From the NCBI GenBank assembly GCA_004123355.1, contig SCHM01000004.1:2698316-2762315 (forward strand): a DNA stretch of 64,000 bases, given 5' to 3'. The DNA is from Amphirosellinia nigrospora. Its lineage: Eukaryota > Ascomycota > Sordariomycetes > Xylariales > Xylariaceae. Within the stretch, counting starts at the first letter, position 1; every line of letters starts with the position of its first letter. Position numbers and translations under genes: made by a program. Shown piece after piece: positions 1 through 11,456 of this stretch. The notes under the pieces are model-generated. The model saw only the letters and a program-made list of their open reading frames with translations, ran no database searches and had not been told where the DNA came from.

Positions 1-254
1 TATTTTTCACGAAAGGAAAGTTCCGGTCACGATTTACTCTAGGAGTCTGCATAACCGGCCGTTTCACCACATACTATGGAGCAGTTGCTAATATGATAAT
101 AAATAAAAGACGCCCTGACCCCCACCCTGAAATTCATCGACTATGGATTGTCTAGTTTTGCCGCCTCTCACGAGGCAGCCGTTAATCAGAATCTGTGGGA
201 GGTCAATAAAGTAAGGCAAACTCTGAAGAATTCGGCTAGAATACATGCTAAGAA

Positions 255-596
255 ATGCCATTGCAGTTGATGTTATACCTAATAAATCACCATTCTTACC
301 AATTGTCATTCTTACCAAATGAGGCAGTGCTTTATAAAGGAGTTTACACACTTGCTGCTAGCCTCATACGTGCTAAGGACTTCGACCCGTCACCCCATCT
401 CGACGTGCAATTGCGAGACCTCCTCTGTGAAAGCTTCAGATTGAATGAACGTCTCCGGCCATCGCTCGAAGAAACGTTAATACGTGTAGAAAATGGGGTT
501 GCGAAAAGGGCATCAGCTTACGCAAATCGAGAAGTGGAGGAATCCGATATGATGGTCACAACGTATTTACAGCAATTGCTACATAACGCTGCATAG
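255..596 (+). pseudogene. possible protein kinase C-lobe remnant
   Basis: An open stretch of about 113 codons whose middle resembles the last helices of a fungal protein kinase domain: a segment LRDLLCESFR followed by ERLRPSLEE, the R-P-S/T context of kinase subdomain XI, then a charged tail. No glycine loop, catalytic HRD or DFG motif is visible upstream within the window. It is therefore either the 3' end of a gene that starts before base 1 or a decayed copy. The assignment rests on one short motif and is weak. Confidence 0.3.
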
Positions 597-1467
597 CAAG
601 ACTTCAACGACGCACTATAATCCAAAGATTTCAAACGCTTTAGACAGAGTGGTGTCTCATTTAGGGTTTTTGGAGGGAAAAGGGGGAGTTGGGGGGGGGG
701 GGGGGGTTGGATATTTATTGGATTCATGGAAACAATGGTTGCAGGTATTCGTTTCGACATTGAGAAGGACTCGTACGGATGAATGGTATTATTGGTAAAT
801 AGTATCCAACACTAAAGTTGTACCGCATGTTCAGCACATACATATATATCTCTCCTGTTCTCAATTCGCAGATTTACTGGGCGTCCTATTTTGGACCGCC
901 ACGAGGTTTACATCACGCTGAGAAGTTGATATTGCTAACCAAAGCCACGCGCGACCACGAATAACTGCCGATGTTTGTTGAGAATACACCAACGAAGTGG
1001 CCAGCCCTCACATCCGTTTCATTGAGCAGTAAGTCGTTGATTGATAAACGTGGTGCTCACTGAGAGAGTGATGTTTCCTAAGATAATTCCCTTGGCCTTA
1101 AGAAGCTACTCGCTGTTAGCTGAGGACTTACACTACCCACTGGAATGGCACAAACCCTATCCGCAATAGGGGAATTTCTCATGACGGTCGAGCCAACAAG
1201 GGCAAGATTGCTATTAGTAATATTGTCCACCTCCATACTTAGGTTCATTTCTATATTATCCTAGTCTTTTTAGGCATGGGCACCTCTCACCAGGGTCCGG
1301 GCTGCTTACCTTCAACAGTACAGGAATTCCGGGTAGAGGGCCGCTAATATATCCCTCCGCTCTCATATCGTCGAGCCCTTTCGACCGACCAATAGCCCGA
1401 GGCTCTAGCTGGTAAACGGCCTTCAATATTCGTATTCAAAACACAAGAAATATTTGCCAGATCAATT
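597..1467. other. gene-poor stretch with a G16 run
   Basis: No gene can be supported here. The one notable feature is an uninterrupted run of 16 G at 691-706 preceded by other G-rich runs. It lies between the kinase-like remnant and the 3' end of the DUF3500 gene. Confidence 0.5.
691..706. repeat. poly-G homopolymer of 16 bases
   Basis: Sixteen consecutive G on the + strand, flanked by AGGGGGAGTT and TTGG. The exact length is unlikely to be reliable if homopolymers are under-called elsewhere in the sequence. Confidence 0.9.
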
Positions 1468-2826
1468 TTACCCCTCCCACACATAATCCTGCTCCACGCC
1501 CTCAATCTGATTCCGGAGCGCCCACCCATAGTCGCCGGCATTCGGCGTGCGCAACAGAGTATGGATATGAAACTTCGCAGGGTCGGCATTCGTCAGAAAG
1601 ACGCCCGAGTGATGATCGAATTCGGCGATAATCACGGGACTCTGGATACGATAATAGAACGCATCATCGTCCCCATGTCCCCCAATCCAGCAGAAATACG
1701 TCTCGTCAAACACCTCCGTTGCGTCCTGCAGTCGCAGCTCCCGCGCCCGAGACGGGAGGTATAGAGGTACTGTTCTAGGATTTGCATCACGAGGTCCTGC
1801 TGCTCGCGCGTAAGGGAGGACACCAGCACCCCCTCGTATGGCACGATCCGGTTGTCCCGGTACGCGCCGCACAGATGGCGCTGGTCGTCGTGGTTCCATC
1901 TACCGCGCGGCATGGCGGGGTCTTTCATCAGCTTATACACGGTCGCCTTCTCTTGAACCTCCCTATCTAGAGACTGCATGAGCCGCAGACCCAGGCGTTC
2001 CTCGACATCCAAGATCCGCGTCCCCTTATGCGGGCCGCAGTCGATGACATTCGGCTCCGCCCCCGTGAACCACGGCGATATCACGATTTGCGTTCTATAC
2101 AAAAACACGCCGAGACACAAGTGATGTCCGTAGAATGAGAAACCCCACGCCTTATCGGTGGAAGGGGGCCCAAAGATGACGAAGTTATAGCTCCCTTCGT
2201 TCATCACGCGCGGCGCGTTTATGAGCTCGCCTAGAAAGTGATTGATACGCATTGCACCAAGTGCCTTCTCGTAGCCCTCGGGAGACAGCGTCTCTTTGAG
2301 TACAGATAGCACGCAGTCACGAGAGAGGCGCTGATGGAATCCAGCCGAATCCCCTTATCACTGATGAGAAACTCGGGGTTCGACCACGTGCGCCACTCCG
2401 GCGAGTCGATGTGCAGGAGAGTTTTGACGCTTGTTCCGGCGTTAGCTGGGACACGACGCTTTTCGCGGCGGCGGCTATCCGCTCGATCGGGACGCCTTGT
2501 CCCGGATTTTAAAGAGGTTGGTGCGCACGATCCTTTTCACGCGTCAGCTTGGTTACCCAAGGTCATTCTCATTCCATATTGCTGCCGCGGGTAAGAAGAC
2601 AGGATCGTATACCATCGTTCGTAATCCCCTTGAACGGCTCCTCTAACAACCTCATCCAGTGTGTGTAAAGCCCGTGCAGCCATGGCGGGGCTTGTTTCTC
2701 CTTCAGCTCCCTCGCGTGGCCCTGCGCGTCGTTCTGCGCTATCGTCGTGAACCGCGGGGTGCTGAGATCCGGGAGGTGCTGGCGGAAGTCGTCGTGCTGC
2801 AAGTCTTGATTCGCTTGCGAGGTCAT
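1468..2826 (-). CDS. DUF3500 family protein
   Basis: The protein matches the DUF3500 family along its length: an N-terminal segment with PWLHGLYTHW and FKGITNDG, then a central LGAMRINHFLGEL, SFYGHHLCLGVF, GAEPNVIDCGPHKGTRI, and near the C-terminus DETYFCWIGG and PVIIAEFDHHSGVFL. The family function is not established. I place the start at the ATG ending at 2826 because it directly precedes the conserved N-terminus; the stop is at 1468-1470. One short intron begins with GTATAC after the TNDG motif (about 2615) and ends before the segment VRTNLFKIRD (about 2537). About six single-base breaks separate frames that otherwise read on as one protein, and each is explained by one missing base. I therefore read it as an intact gene seen through sequence errors. 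A true pseudogene is the alternative. Confidence 0.75.
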
Positions 2827-3698
2827 TTTTATTTCGATCAGCAAACTTATTTATTTGACCCGGCTCACGTAGGCACAGGTATGTAGAGTGTAGGTGTGGG
2901 AACTAGATACTCCAAAAGTCACTTCTCGGATTATTTTTTGGTTGCTGGTGTTTCGCGAGTGTCAGCTTGGGGTAGAGTGTTAAGAACGAGAACGGCTGCG
3001 GTTCCGAAAATTCGAGTCACCTTGATTCAAGGACGGTAAATATTATTTACCCTCCGCACATTTAGATGATTCATAACCACTGCACTAGATATGTCCAATC
3101 TTAAACCCGGAGTCACTTCTTTGAATCGACCATATCTTAACCTCCCAGGACGCGCAAAGATCGGACCATCCCAAAGGTGTGGCGGGGTCTTCGGCTGGTT
3201 TGACGGACCTTGGAGAAACGGCGGCCGAAAGTTCCCCCTGAATCGACTATACGTCACGGGATCGAAACAACACCAATACGCCTGACACACGCTTCAGAAA
3301 ATCTCAGAGAATATTGAAAATAATCGCGGCTTATAACGCATTCCAAAGTCTGCCTGTTGTGTAAATTGTACAAGAACCGCATTTTTATGTACCTCATTTA
3401 GACACGCCACTTATGCCCATGCAAGAAAAAAGTTCCCATAATGACAAGACGCCGACGGTCGCTACCCCACGGCCCATTTTTGTCTCAAAACGCTCTGACA
3501 CCCGAAACAGCACTATGCTAAACACATCGCCTCCCCAGGCTGTCATGTCCCGAGGAATTCGGTGGACTACAAATACAGGAAACAAAAAAGTTGTGCAAGC
3601 CCCGAGTGCAAGAGGGACCTGGTAATATACACTCGAATTATGATAGAGGAGAGAGACGGTCCTTGGGCGCAAGATAAAAAACAGTACTATTAGCGACC
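2827..3698. other. intergenic; block open on both strands
   Basis: Lies between the DUF3500 start and the SWR1 stop. From 3091 to 3285 the + strand is open for 64 codons, and 3027-3290 is open on the - strand for 87 codons. I recognise neither product. The predicted peptides are rich in G, P and R and show no known motif. No transcript signal can be judged from sequence alone. Confidence 0.4.
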
Positions 3699-6600
3699 CT
3701 ATCGCTTTCGCGTATCTTTGCCCTTTTTGCTCTTGCTCTTCTTTTTGTCCTTGGGTAGCTCAAGCGGCGTCCCCTCAAGTTGTTTGCTCATCGTTGCAAG
3801 CATGTGGTCGTCGATGGTATGCATTCTCTCACCCCACGCGTTGTTTTCAATCTCCTGGGCTGCCTCATCCGCATCGGCCGATTCAGAGAAGAGACCCAGA
3901 TTTGATCGTCCGATTCCATTGCCATCTTGCGTGGTAGGCGTGCCCTGTCGTGTACTAGGAGCCCCAGACGCGCTTGCAGTTGAAGGTTTCTCGGCAAAAT
4001 CCGCCTCGTCTTCTTGAATTTCCTTTTCAGCAACATGGGCGGCAGCAACGTCCTCGCGATCCTCAGCTTGTTCGAGGACCCGGCCGACCGTGCGTTGGTC
4101 AGCGTTTTCTACACCACCGAGTACGCGATCCATCGCACCTCCAACTACATCGGCCTCATCAGTGGCGTGGCTCATAACGCCACGCACCGAGAGCTTGTTA
4201 AAGTAATCTGTGGTGAAGCCACCCTCTTGAATTACGATATCATCTAACAGTTGTTTCTGGCTTGCTTTTCGGAGAATGTTCGCCTCAATAGTATGTTCGC
4301 TTACAAGCCGATATATGTGCACGTCTCTGGTTTGACCGATACGATGGCACCGGTCTTGACACTGCTTATCCATAGCCGGGTTCCAGTCCTGGTCGTAAAA
4401 GATAACCGTATCGGCTCCAGTGAGATTGATTCCCAATCCGCCGGACCTAGTCGAAAGAATAAAGCAGAGAATGCGGGGATCATGATTGAACCGATCTGTC
4501 AGAATTTGACGCTGTTCTACTTTAGTTGCTCCGTCAAGACGAAGGTACTTATGACCGTGAATATTGAGAAATTGTTCCAATACATCCAGGACCTTGGTCA
4601 TTTGTGTGAAGATAAGAGCTCGGTGCCCGCCAGCTTGAAGCTTACGCAATAACCGGTCAAGAACTTGAAGTTTGCCACAATCATACTGGAGAAGGCGTTT
4701 GTCTGGAAACTGTATGCTTAGCCTCATGCGTGACTCGTGCCACGGATCGAGCGGAGATTCTTTCGGCATGAAAGGAGCGTAGCGAACTGGAGCTGAGAGG
4801 GCGAGGTTCATATCATCAAGCAATTCAATCTTGTTGGGACCCAAAACAAACTGATTTAGATCCCTCGTGACAACCGCCGGAGTAATACAAGCGAACTTAG
4901 ATATGGTGGCTTTCATCAAGGTAGCGCGTTGTTCTAGGGTGGGAATCATGGTCTGAAGAACGAGCGATTCTTCCTCAAACCAGCTCATGATCTTCTGTGG
5001 TAGCTTAGGTCGCGACTTAAAAGGCCGTTGACCTACGCCTAAAGTCAGGAAGTCGGTCAACTGTTTACCATATATGGGACGTTGTTGGCGTCGAAACCCA
5101 TTCACATAGACACAATGCCGTAATTCTTCCAAGCGACCCCGTCGTCCTATATTGTCAAGGTATGCGATGTTGGATTCCACGGTTGCAGGATCGAGATTCA
5201 TCTCGGCAACCTGGACACGAGCCTCTTGCATGTGTTCGAGCGCTAGTAGCGACCTGTCGGTACTGAGTGCAAATACATGGTCACATACGGCTGCCGATAG
5301 GTTCTCGTAGTGCGTAGGTACCAAGTTGAGAAAGCTGAGGCTAGCGGCATGAGTAGAGTGGGCGAGATATTTCCTACGAAGAAGATCTTCTGTGGTGGCA
5401 AAATCGGCAACAACAGATCTTGGCTGTCGGAAGGACGTCATGATGGGGCGCTCGACAAATAAGTCAGGATGATTACAAACCTTACGCAGCTGCATGAGAC
5501 AGTTGATGACCGATATATAGTTTCCCGAGGCCAAGGCTTCCCTTGTGTCAGTCCGGGCTAGGAAGCCATCATACAATTCACGTTGACGTCGTGATAGCCG
5601 ACAAAGCTCTACATGTTCATACTTCGCCGGCATTTGCTTTTCGACATCGGCTTTGAGTCGCCTGAGTAGGTAGGGTCGTAGGACTTTGTGAAGTTTGGTA
5701 ATAATCGCGCGTGCTTCATCGTCCATTTGTTCCCGGCCACTTTCTAGGATTTGTGACTCTGGTTTGTGAAACCAATCTTGAAATTCTGCAAGGTCTGCAA
5801 AACCACCAACTCCATTTTCCGACGGCATTAAGAAGAACAAAAGCGACCAGAGCTCGGTCAAGTTGTTTTGCAATGGTGTTCCGGTGAGGAGGAGTCGTGC
5901 TTGAGTATTGAAGCCAGTAAGGTCTGCCAACGTTTCGACTTGAAGTTTTTTATGTTATGCGCCTCATCTAAAATCATGTAGTGCCACTGCCGGCGCTTGA
6001 ACACTTGTTGATCCTGAAGCACAATCTGGTAAGACGTGATACACACGTTCCATATGTCATCTGTTTTCCACCCCTGACGTTTTCGTTTCCTCTCCTCGAT
6101 GCTGCCGTAGTAGGAAAGAACCTTAAACCCAGGACACCATTTCTTGAACTCCATCTCCCAATTGAGCATCACACTTGTAGGGACGATGACAAGATGTGGG
6201 CCCCATACTTCGTGGTGACAAGCAAGGTGGGCCAACAAAGCAATGGTCTGGATAGTCTTGCCGAGGCCCATTTCATCCGCGAGGATCCCATTTGTCTGGT
6301 TTTTGTAAAGGCCCGCAAGCCAATCCAGCCCATAATGCTGGTACTCGCGTAGAGTACCTCGCAACAAAAAAGGGACCTCCGTCTTCGGTGATTGAGATGG
6401 AGGTGTGGTAGACCTACTTACACCCGATTTCATCACTGAGGAGAGTGTATCCACTTCAGAGGGCTTAGTGTCCGACGTTCGAGGTGATTGGCTACGATCT
6501 CGGCTCGTCGGGTTCGTGATTATATCTGTTTCTGAAATTGGTTGTAGTGGATCTGATAAAGCGGCTGTGGCCTCAATGCTCGGGACTGCTGCAGCTGCAG

Positions 6601-8994
6601 ATTGTTTACGTCCAATACCATCATCTCCTTGGGTGGCGTTCTCCTTAGGATGCTTGATGATCTCCATTTCAACATTGTATGAATGTGGTGAACCAGGTAT
6701 GACAGCTGGAGCATCTGGTCGATTACCTCTATGAGGGGTACGAGGAGGGTTAACAATGCTCAAAGATGAATTTGTTGTAGCACCTGGCGTGTCCTCCTTC
6801 GTTGCCGCTAACGTTGAGGTTTTGAAGACGAGCTCGTTTCCACCTTGGTTATCTGGGGTTGGCTGAACGGGGCTAGTACTAGTATGTCCCTGCTTGCTCT
6901 TTTCGTCTCTCGTGGGTTGTCCTTCGAATGCCGCATCATTTACTCCGGTGTGCAGTAGATCATCAGAGCCTGGCGTTCATTCTGCGTGAGGGCATTCTCT
7001 TTTAACTTTTTCAACTCTTTCTTGCCGAAAAAAATCCTAGAAGACTAGCCGGTTCTCCCTCATCGTCCTCATCATCGGAATCCTCGCCTTCACTAGCATC
7101 ATCTTCTTCTCCACTATCCATACTGTCGTCGTCGGAAGTCATGTCATCGTCCATATCCACTGATTCATCGGTTGTCTCAGCGGGATCATCTGCTCCCATC
7201 TGTTCCATGTCCCCATTAACCCCCCGCTGCTCTCATTGACTTTAGAAGCGGGAAGATCGGGTATGTTTGCATATTTTTGGCGAAGTTGATCCTGTGTCAA
7301 CCCTTCATCGGATACGATAGATTTCATGTCTTCATCGTCATCGGATGATGACATATTATCCTCGTTACTAGTGGTGGCGGCATCAGAATCAGACTCTTCG
7401 TCAGAATCCACATCCATCTCATCGCCACCGTCTTCGTCTTCGAGATCTCCAGGATCCTGGTCTCCCTCTTCTGCGTCCTCGTCGGATAAATCATCAGAGT
7501 CGAAACGAGCTCGCCGAGCTTGAAGCTGTAGCTCGGACTTACTCACCGCCTCGTTCAAGGCAGCCTTTACTCGTCTCTGTTCTGCAGCTTCCCACTCATC
7601 CACTCGCCGGCGATTGATCTCGGTTCTGACATTGTCCCACGTGCCCACAAGAGCTTTGACGACAATTTTATAGCGCGCAATACATTCTGTTCGGGCTTCG
7701 GCTTCGATCTCCTCTTCCGATTTGGGTTGACGCCGGAGCCACTCATCCCTGCAAGCTTCAGCTAGCTTTTTGGCCGTAACCTTGTGCCGCTGATGCTCCA
7801 ACACCATCAATTTTCGAAAATAGGTCATCTGCTTCATCAGGTGGTCGATATGTGCCCATTGCCGCGGGGGTTCTTCCACAGACTCCGGGGCAAAAAGACT
7901 TGACCGCCCCTCGCTGAGTAGGCCGCCAGGTTCAACCTCCTTCTCGATTCGCAAGATGACGCGAGCATCTTTCTCGGCCATCTCTTCCGTGAATGGCGGG
8001 CCATCATCTACGGAGTCGAACCAGCCACCGTCAAGAATATCGAGCGTCGGTGCTCGTGCGACGTACTCCTCGAATGTGGACGCGGTCCTAGCTCGCGGAA
8101 CACTCTGGCCGGGGAAAACACTCAGCTGGGCAGGATGAACGACAGGAATGGCCGGGGCCTTAACACGCAACCGTATACGGGTAGTTTCGTCGAGTTGGGC
8201 TCTCTGGTGGCTCGGGAGCTTGAGATGGAGTGTCGATGCTGTTTTTTTCGTGTCCTCGAACTTCGTCGGGTGGGAAGTGTACGCTTCGGGGATTCGGCAG
8301 CGGGGCGTGACGGTGTCGAGGTGGTTCTTGTCTTTGGCGACGGCTTTGGTGCACTATTTGACGACTTCTTCGAGCTCGATTTAGCGGTGGTGGGTGGTGC
8401 CATGACGGAGGATGATCGAGGGGTAGACGCATTTTTCGGTGTGCCATTTGTACTCGTTCGGCGGTCTCTTAAATTGGCATGAATCGGAGAGGCCTGTGTC
8501 CCATTTGACGTTCCATTCAAGGAGCCTCTCGTCATTCGCTTGGTGGTTCGAGGCAGTAGCTCTAAAGGAAGGGCGTTGGTCCGTCCCGATCGCCGTTTCC
8601 CATCCTCTATGAAGGTGGTAGGGCCCTCTGCCTCGATCTTCTTCCAAGGAGGAGACTCAACCTTGAGGCGACGGATGGGTCTGGGGGGTGTCGTCTCGCG
8701 TACGCGCCGTCGCTTGGCCGGCGGTCCGTCCTCGTGCACGTTGTTGCCATTGTTATTGTCATTGTCGTTGTCGTTGTCATTGTCATTGTTTTCGTCGGGA
8801 TCGGCAGCATGCAAGGGCGCTCGGGCGCCATGGTCGCCGTTCGTTTCGGGGTTTGTGGAGGGTTCATCGTCATCTTCATTCCCACGTCTTGTATCTGTAT
8901 CTGTGATAGCGGTGGTAGCAGTAGCAGTAGAGTCTGGGTGTATTGGTGTTGTTGGTGCAGCAGCAGCGGACTGGGGCGACGCGGTGCTCGTCAT
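3699..8994 (-). CDS. swr1: SWR1 chromatin-remodelling ATPase
   Basis: Catalytic subunit of the SWR1 complex, which exchanges nucleosomal H2A for H2A.Z using ATP. In order from the ATG at 8994: a low-complexity basic and Asn/Asp-rich N-terminus; an HSA domain around 7860-7500 (HIDHLMKQMTYFRKLM, then WDNVRTEINRRR) that binds actin-related proteins; a long acidic stretch around 7500-7050; the helicase N lobe around 6380-5830 with DEMGLGKT (Walker A) and DEAHNIKN (DEAH box); a long insertion between lobes, as expected of the INO80/SWR1 class; the helicase C lobe around 4650-4250 with RALIFTQM and RCHRIGQT; and a Lys-rich C-terminus. The span of about 1,760 codons fits fungal SWR1. Five single-base losses interrupt the frame, near 8250 (A run), 7222 (G run), 7030 (T run), 6970 and 5910. 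No introns are needed. NDUFB8 is divergent upstream. Confidence 0.93.
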
Positions 8995-9576
8995 AGCTGT
9001 CCGGGTGTCGGGCGCAACGAGGACACGGAGAACTCAGCGAAATAGGCATTTGCTCAGGTAAAAAATTACGTCTATGGATAGAGAATTAGGAGTAGATTCA
9101 GGTGCCGGGTTCTGGCCGTGGCTAGGCCTCTATGTCGATGGTTATGATGCAATCTGGTCTGAAAACGCCCTTCCCCGTAGAATGATGATGATTCAAAAAA
9201 TTTCGCCATGGGCCTCCGCCTTGCCGCGCTCGACCACTACACCCACTGTATCCACTATGCCCAACCAACCCCTGCTGCTTCTGTCTGCGGTACCTAAATA
9301 CAGGCTACACCCAGGCATCGTCAGTGGTCCGTGCCCCTCTTAGTTGCCCGCTCTCCACATTTCTTGCTGGCTGCCATACCCGCTCTGTCCAATCGTCACC
9401 CGAGCTTGCATTCAATTGACTCGGCCTCAACCACCAGCGAGGTTACTATCTATTGCCATTCGACTTCACCACTATAGAGAGCATATCGCGCACGCAACCG
9501 GCCCATTGTACCTCTATTACTACTCCTTAGGCCTTATTAAGATTCTACATTGGCTAATATGTTGTCGTTCTACTAG
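8995..9576. promoter_or_regulatory. divergent SWR1 / NDUFB8 promoter region
   Basis: A 582-bp intergenic region shared by the oppositely oriented SWR1 and NDUFB8 starts. It has pyrimidine-rich tracts towards the NDUFB8 side. I see no clear TATA box and no specific factor site. This is ordinary housekeeping divergent spacing. Confidence 0.5.
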
Positions 9577-10184
9577 ATGCTCTCTCAACGAGTTGCCCGG
9601 GCCTCGGTCCTGCGCGCAGCCTCCCTGGCCGCATCGCGACGGCTGCCAATTGTTCAGCAGCGAACCTTCTTCCCGAGTCTCTCACCGACAAGAAGATCAC
9701 CGAAGAGAAGTATCCGACAATCCAGTTCTCAGCGACGCCGAAGACCCGAATATGACCGGTGGCTACATCAACCCCCACCAGTCAAGCGACAATTCCGCGA
9801 TCCTCACGGAGATTGGTGGGACAAGCAGGATCGCAGGAACTTCGGCGAGCCTGTGCACGAGGACCACGACACGCTCGGCATCTTCAGCCCCTACGAATAC
9901 ACCTGGGTCAACTCTAGCACCGCATTTAAGCAGATCGGTCTCTTCATCGCGACTTTTGTAGGAGTGTGTTGGGTTATTGGCAGACTATACCCAGACAAGC
10001 AATCTTTCCCCGAGAATTTGAAGGCGGTCTAGAGCGAGAACTTGGCGGCTCCGGTGCACTCAGGGTAAGTTCTGTTCCTTGGGTACCTACGTGGATCTCT
10101 CAAGCATCCATGCTAATAGTTTATGAACAGGCCAGAGCTCCTGGAGATCCGGAGCCATTCCAGGCCGAAGAGGCTGATGATTAA
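9577..10184 (+). CDS. ndufb8: NADH dehydrogenase 1 beta subcomplex subunit 8 (NDUFB8-like)
   Basis: Accessory subunit of mitochondrial complex I. The N-terminus is Arg/Ser/Ala-rich with no acidic residues, as in a mitochondrial presequence. The family core follows: PPVKRQFRDPHGDWWD, RRNFGEPVHEDHD and FSPYEYTW. A single membrane helix comes next (about residues 118-135), then YPDKQSFP and EFEGGLERELGG. One intron of 66 nt runs from GTAAGT at 10065 to CAG at 10130 with a TGCTAAT branch site. Exon 2 ends with FQAEEADD. A single C is missing from the CCCC run near 10010, otherwise the reading is continuous. The ATG at 9577 gives a presequence of the right character. Confidence 0.92.
10065..10130 (+). 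other. intron of NDUFB8 gene
   Basis: A GTAAGT donor, a TGCTAAT branch-like site 15-20 nt before the end, and an AACAG acceptor. Splicing restores the reading frame GALR-ARAPGD. It serves as the reference for short fungal introns in this window. Confidence 0.85.
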
Positions 10185-11456
10185 AACATTTGTAAAAATA
10201 TCAGAGCAATCATAAATTAAACCTGCATAAAGGCCACGACGAAAAGATGGCTATTTGGCTTTCGTCTGACTTGTAAATGGATTAGAGCCATCAATGTCGA
10301 TACACTGCGTCTTTGTTCAAATCGTCTCAAATATCTTCTCATCTAATTTGCATGCATTGTTACCACCCACCGAGTCTTGACTAGATGCATTTCACAAGGA
10401 TAGACAGAGGCGCCGTGAGTAGGAAGTTACTCCTAAAGGTTATCCAAACACCTTCTCGTCATGGAGATAATGCAATGTCGAGGTTTATGCCCAGGCAAAT
10501 GGCCCATCAACACACCGATTATGTTCAGAAGGCTATCGTAATCAAACAAGCTATGAGTCCTTGCCTATTAGGCAGATGGGCAACGTTGCTGGGTTAGTAT
10601 AAGTGAAAGGCCAACAACATGAACCAGAATTACATGCGGTATTAATCTAACAGGTTGATAAAATATTGGAGAGCCTTTTGCCCTCGAACTGACGTTGCTC
10701 TGTGTAGATATCAACAGGAAGGTTCGCAGTTTGCAGTCCACAACTAGTGGACGCAGTTAAGGTTCCAAGCAATATCCTTTGACAATATTGGGTTTAATCC
10801 TCTCCTTTCATTATAGGATATTCCCCTACGACCAGCCTGAGTTAGGTTCAAAGATCAGTCTTAATCGTACATACTCTCACTGCTGCTTTATAGCAGACCA
10901 CATGACATAGTGAGTTGATAATAATATTATAGTATACCAATATCATTCGGAAAACAACAATATTATAGACAGTAGTATCCGTAGGCACCTATTTAGGTAC
11001 CTAACTCTATGGATCACATGTCATGCCGCCATATCATAGCGTCGAGGGAGTGACAAGACTCGAGTAGTCGCTACCATGGAGCGCGACTTCCCAACCCAGG
11101 CAACCTAACGCGGTTGAGGATTTTACATTGACCTCCCTCTCACCTGCCACTCACAAGCATCAGTCTCCTATCGTTACCGAATCACCATGCACAACAGAAG
11201 CACTGCCGATTTCCTCCCTCAAACCATCCTCTTTCTTCACCACAAGTCTCCTCTGCATCAAGTATCGACTCATCTACCGACACATCTCGGTTGACAATAC
11301 CTCGGCCGTAGAGATTATTCTCTGCCAGGTATTACTTTGCTGGTCATCCCATCCGCACACCTTGCTTGTTATGCCATCCCACTGACCACTGTTCCCACTG
11401 CTCTGTCTTGGCTGAAATACTTAATCGACTTCATCTATCCATCCATTCCCGTGACA
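10185..11456. other. intergenic, no gene seen
   Basis: About 1.3 kb between NDUFB8 and the next gene. The composition is AT-richer in 10900-11000, with several TATTATA-like stretches. No open frame here shows a recognisable motif. The last 300 bases are C- and T-rich, as is common upstream of fungal start codons. Confidence 0.5.

Noticed and set aside
1468-2826. DUF3500 as a pseudogene
   Set aside because: Six breaks in 1.3 kb first suggested decay, but every one is a single-base loss as in SWR1 and NDUFB8, and the protein is otherwise well conserved.
8540-9061. Ser/Val/Arg-rich 173-codon frame on the + strand
   Set aside because: It mirrors the low-complexity N-terminus of SWR1; its repeats come from the Asn/Asp codons on the other strand.
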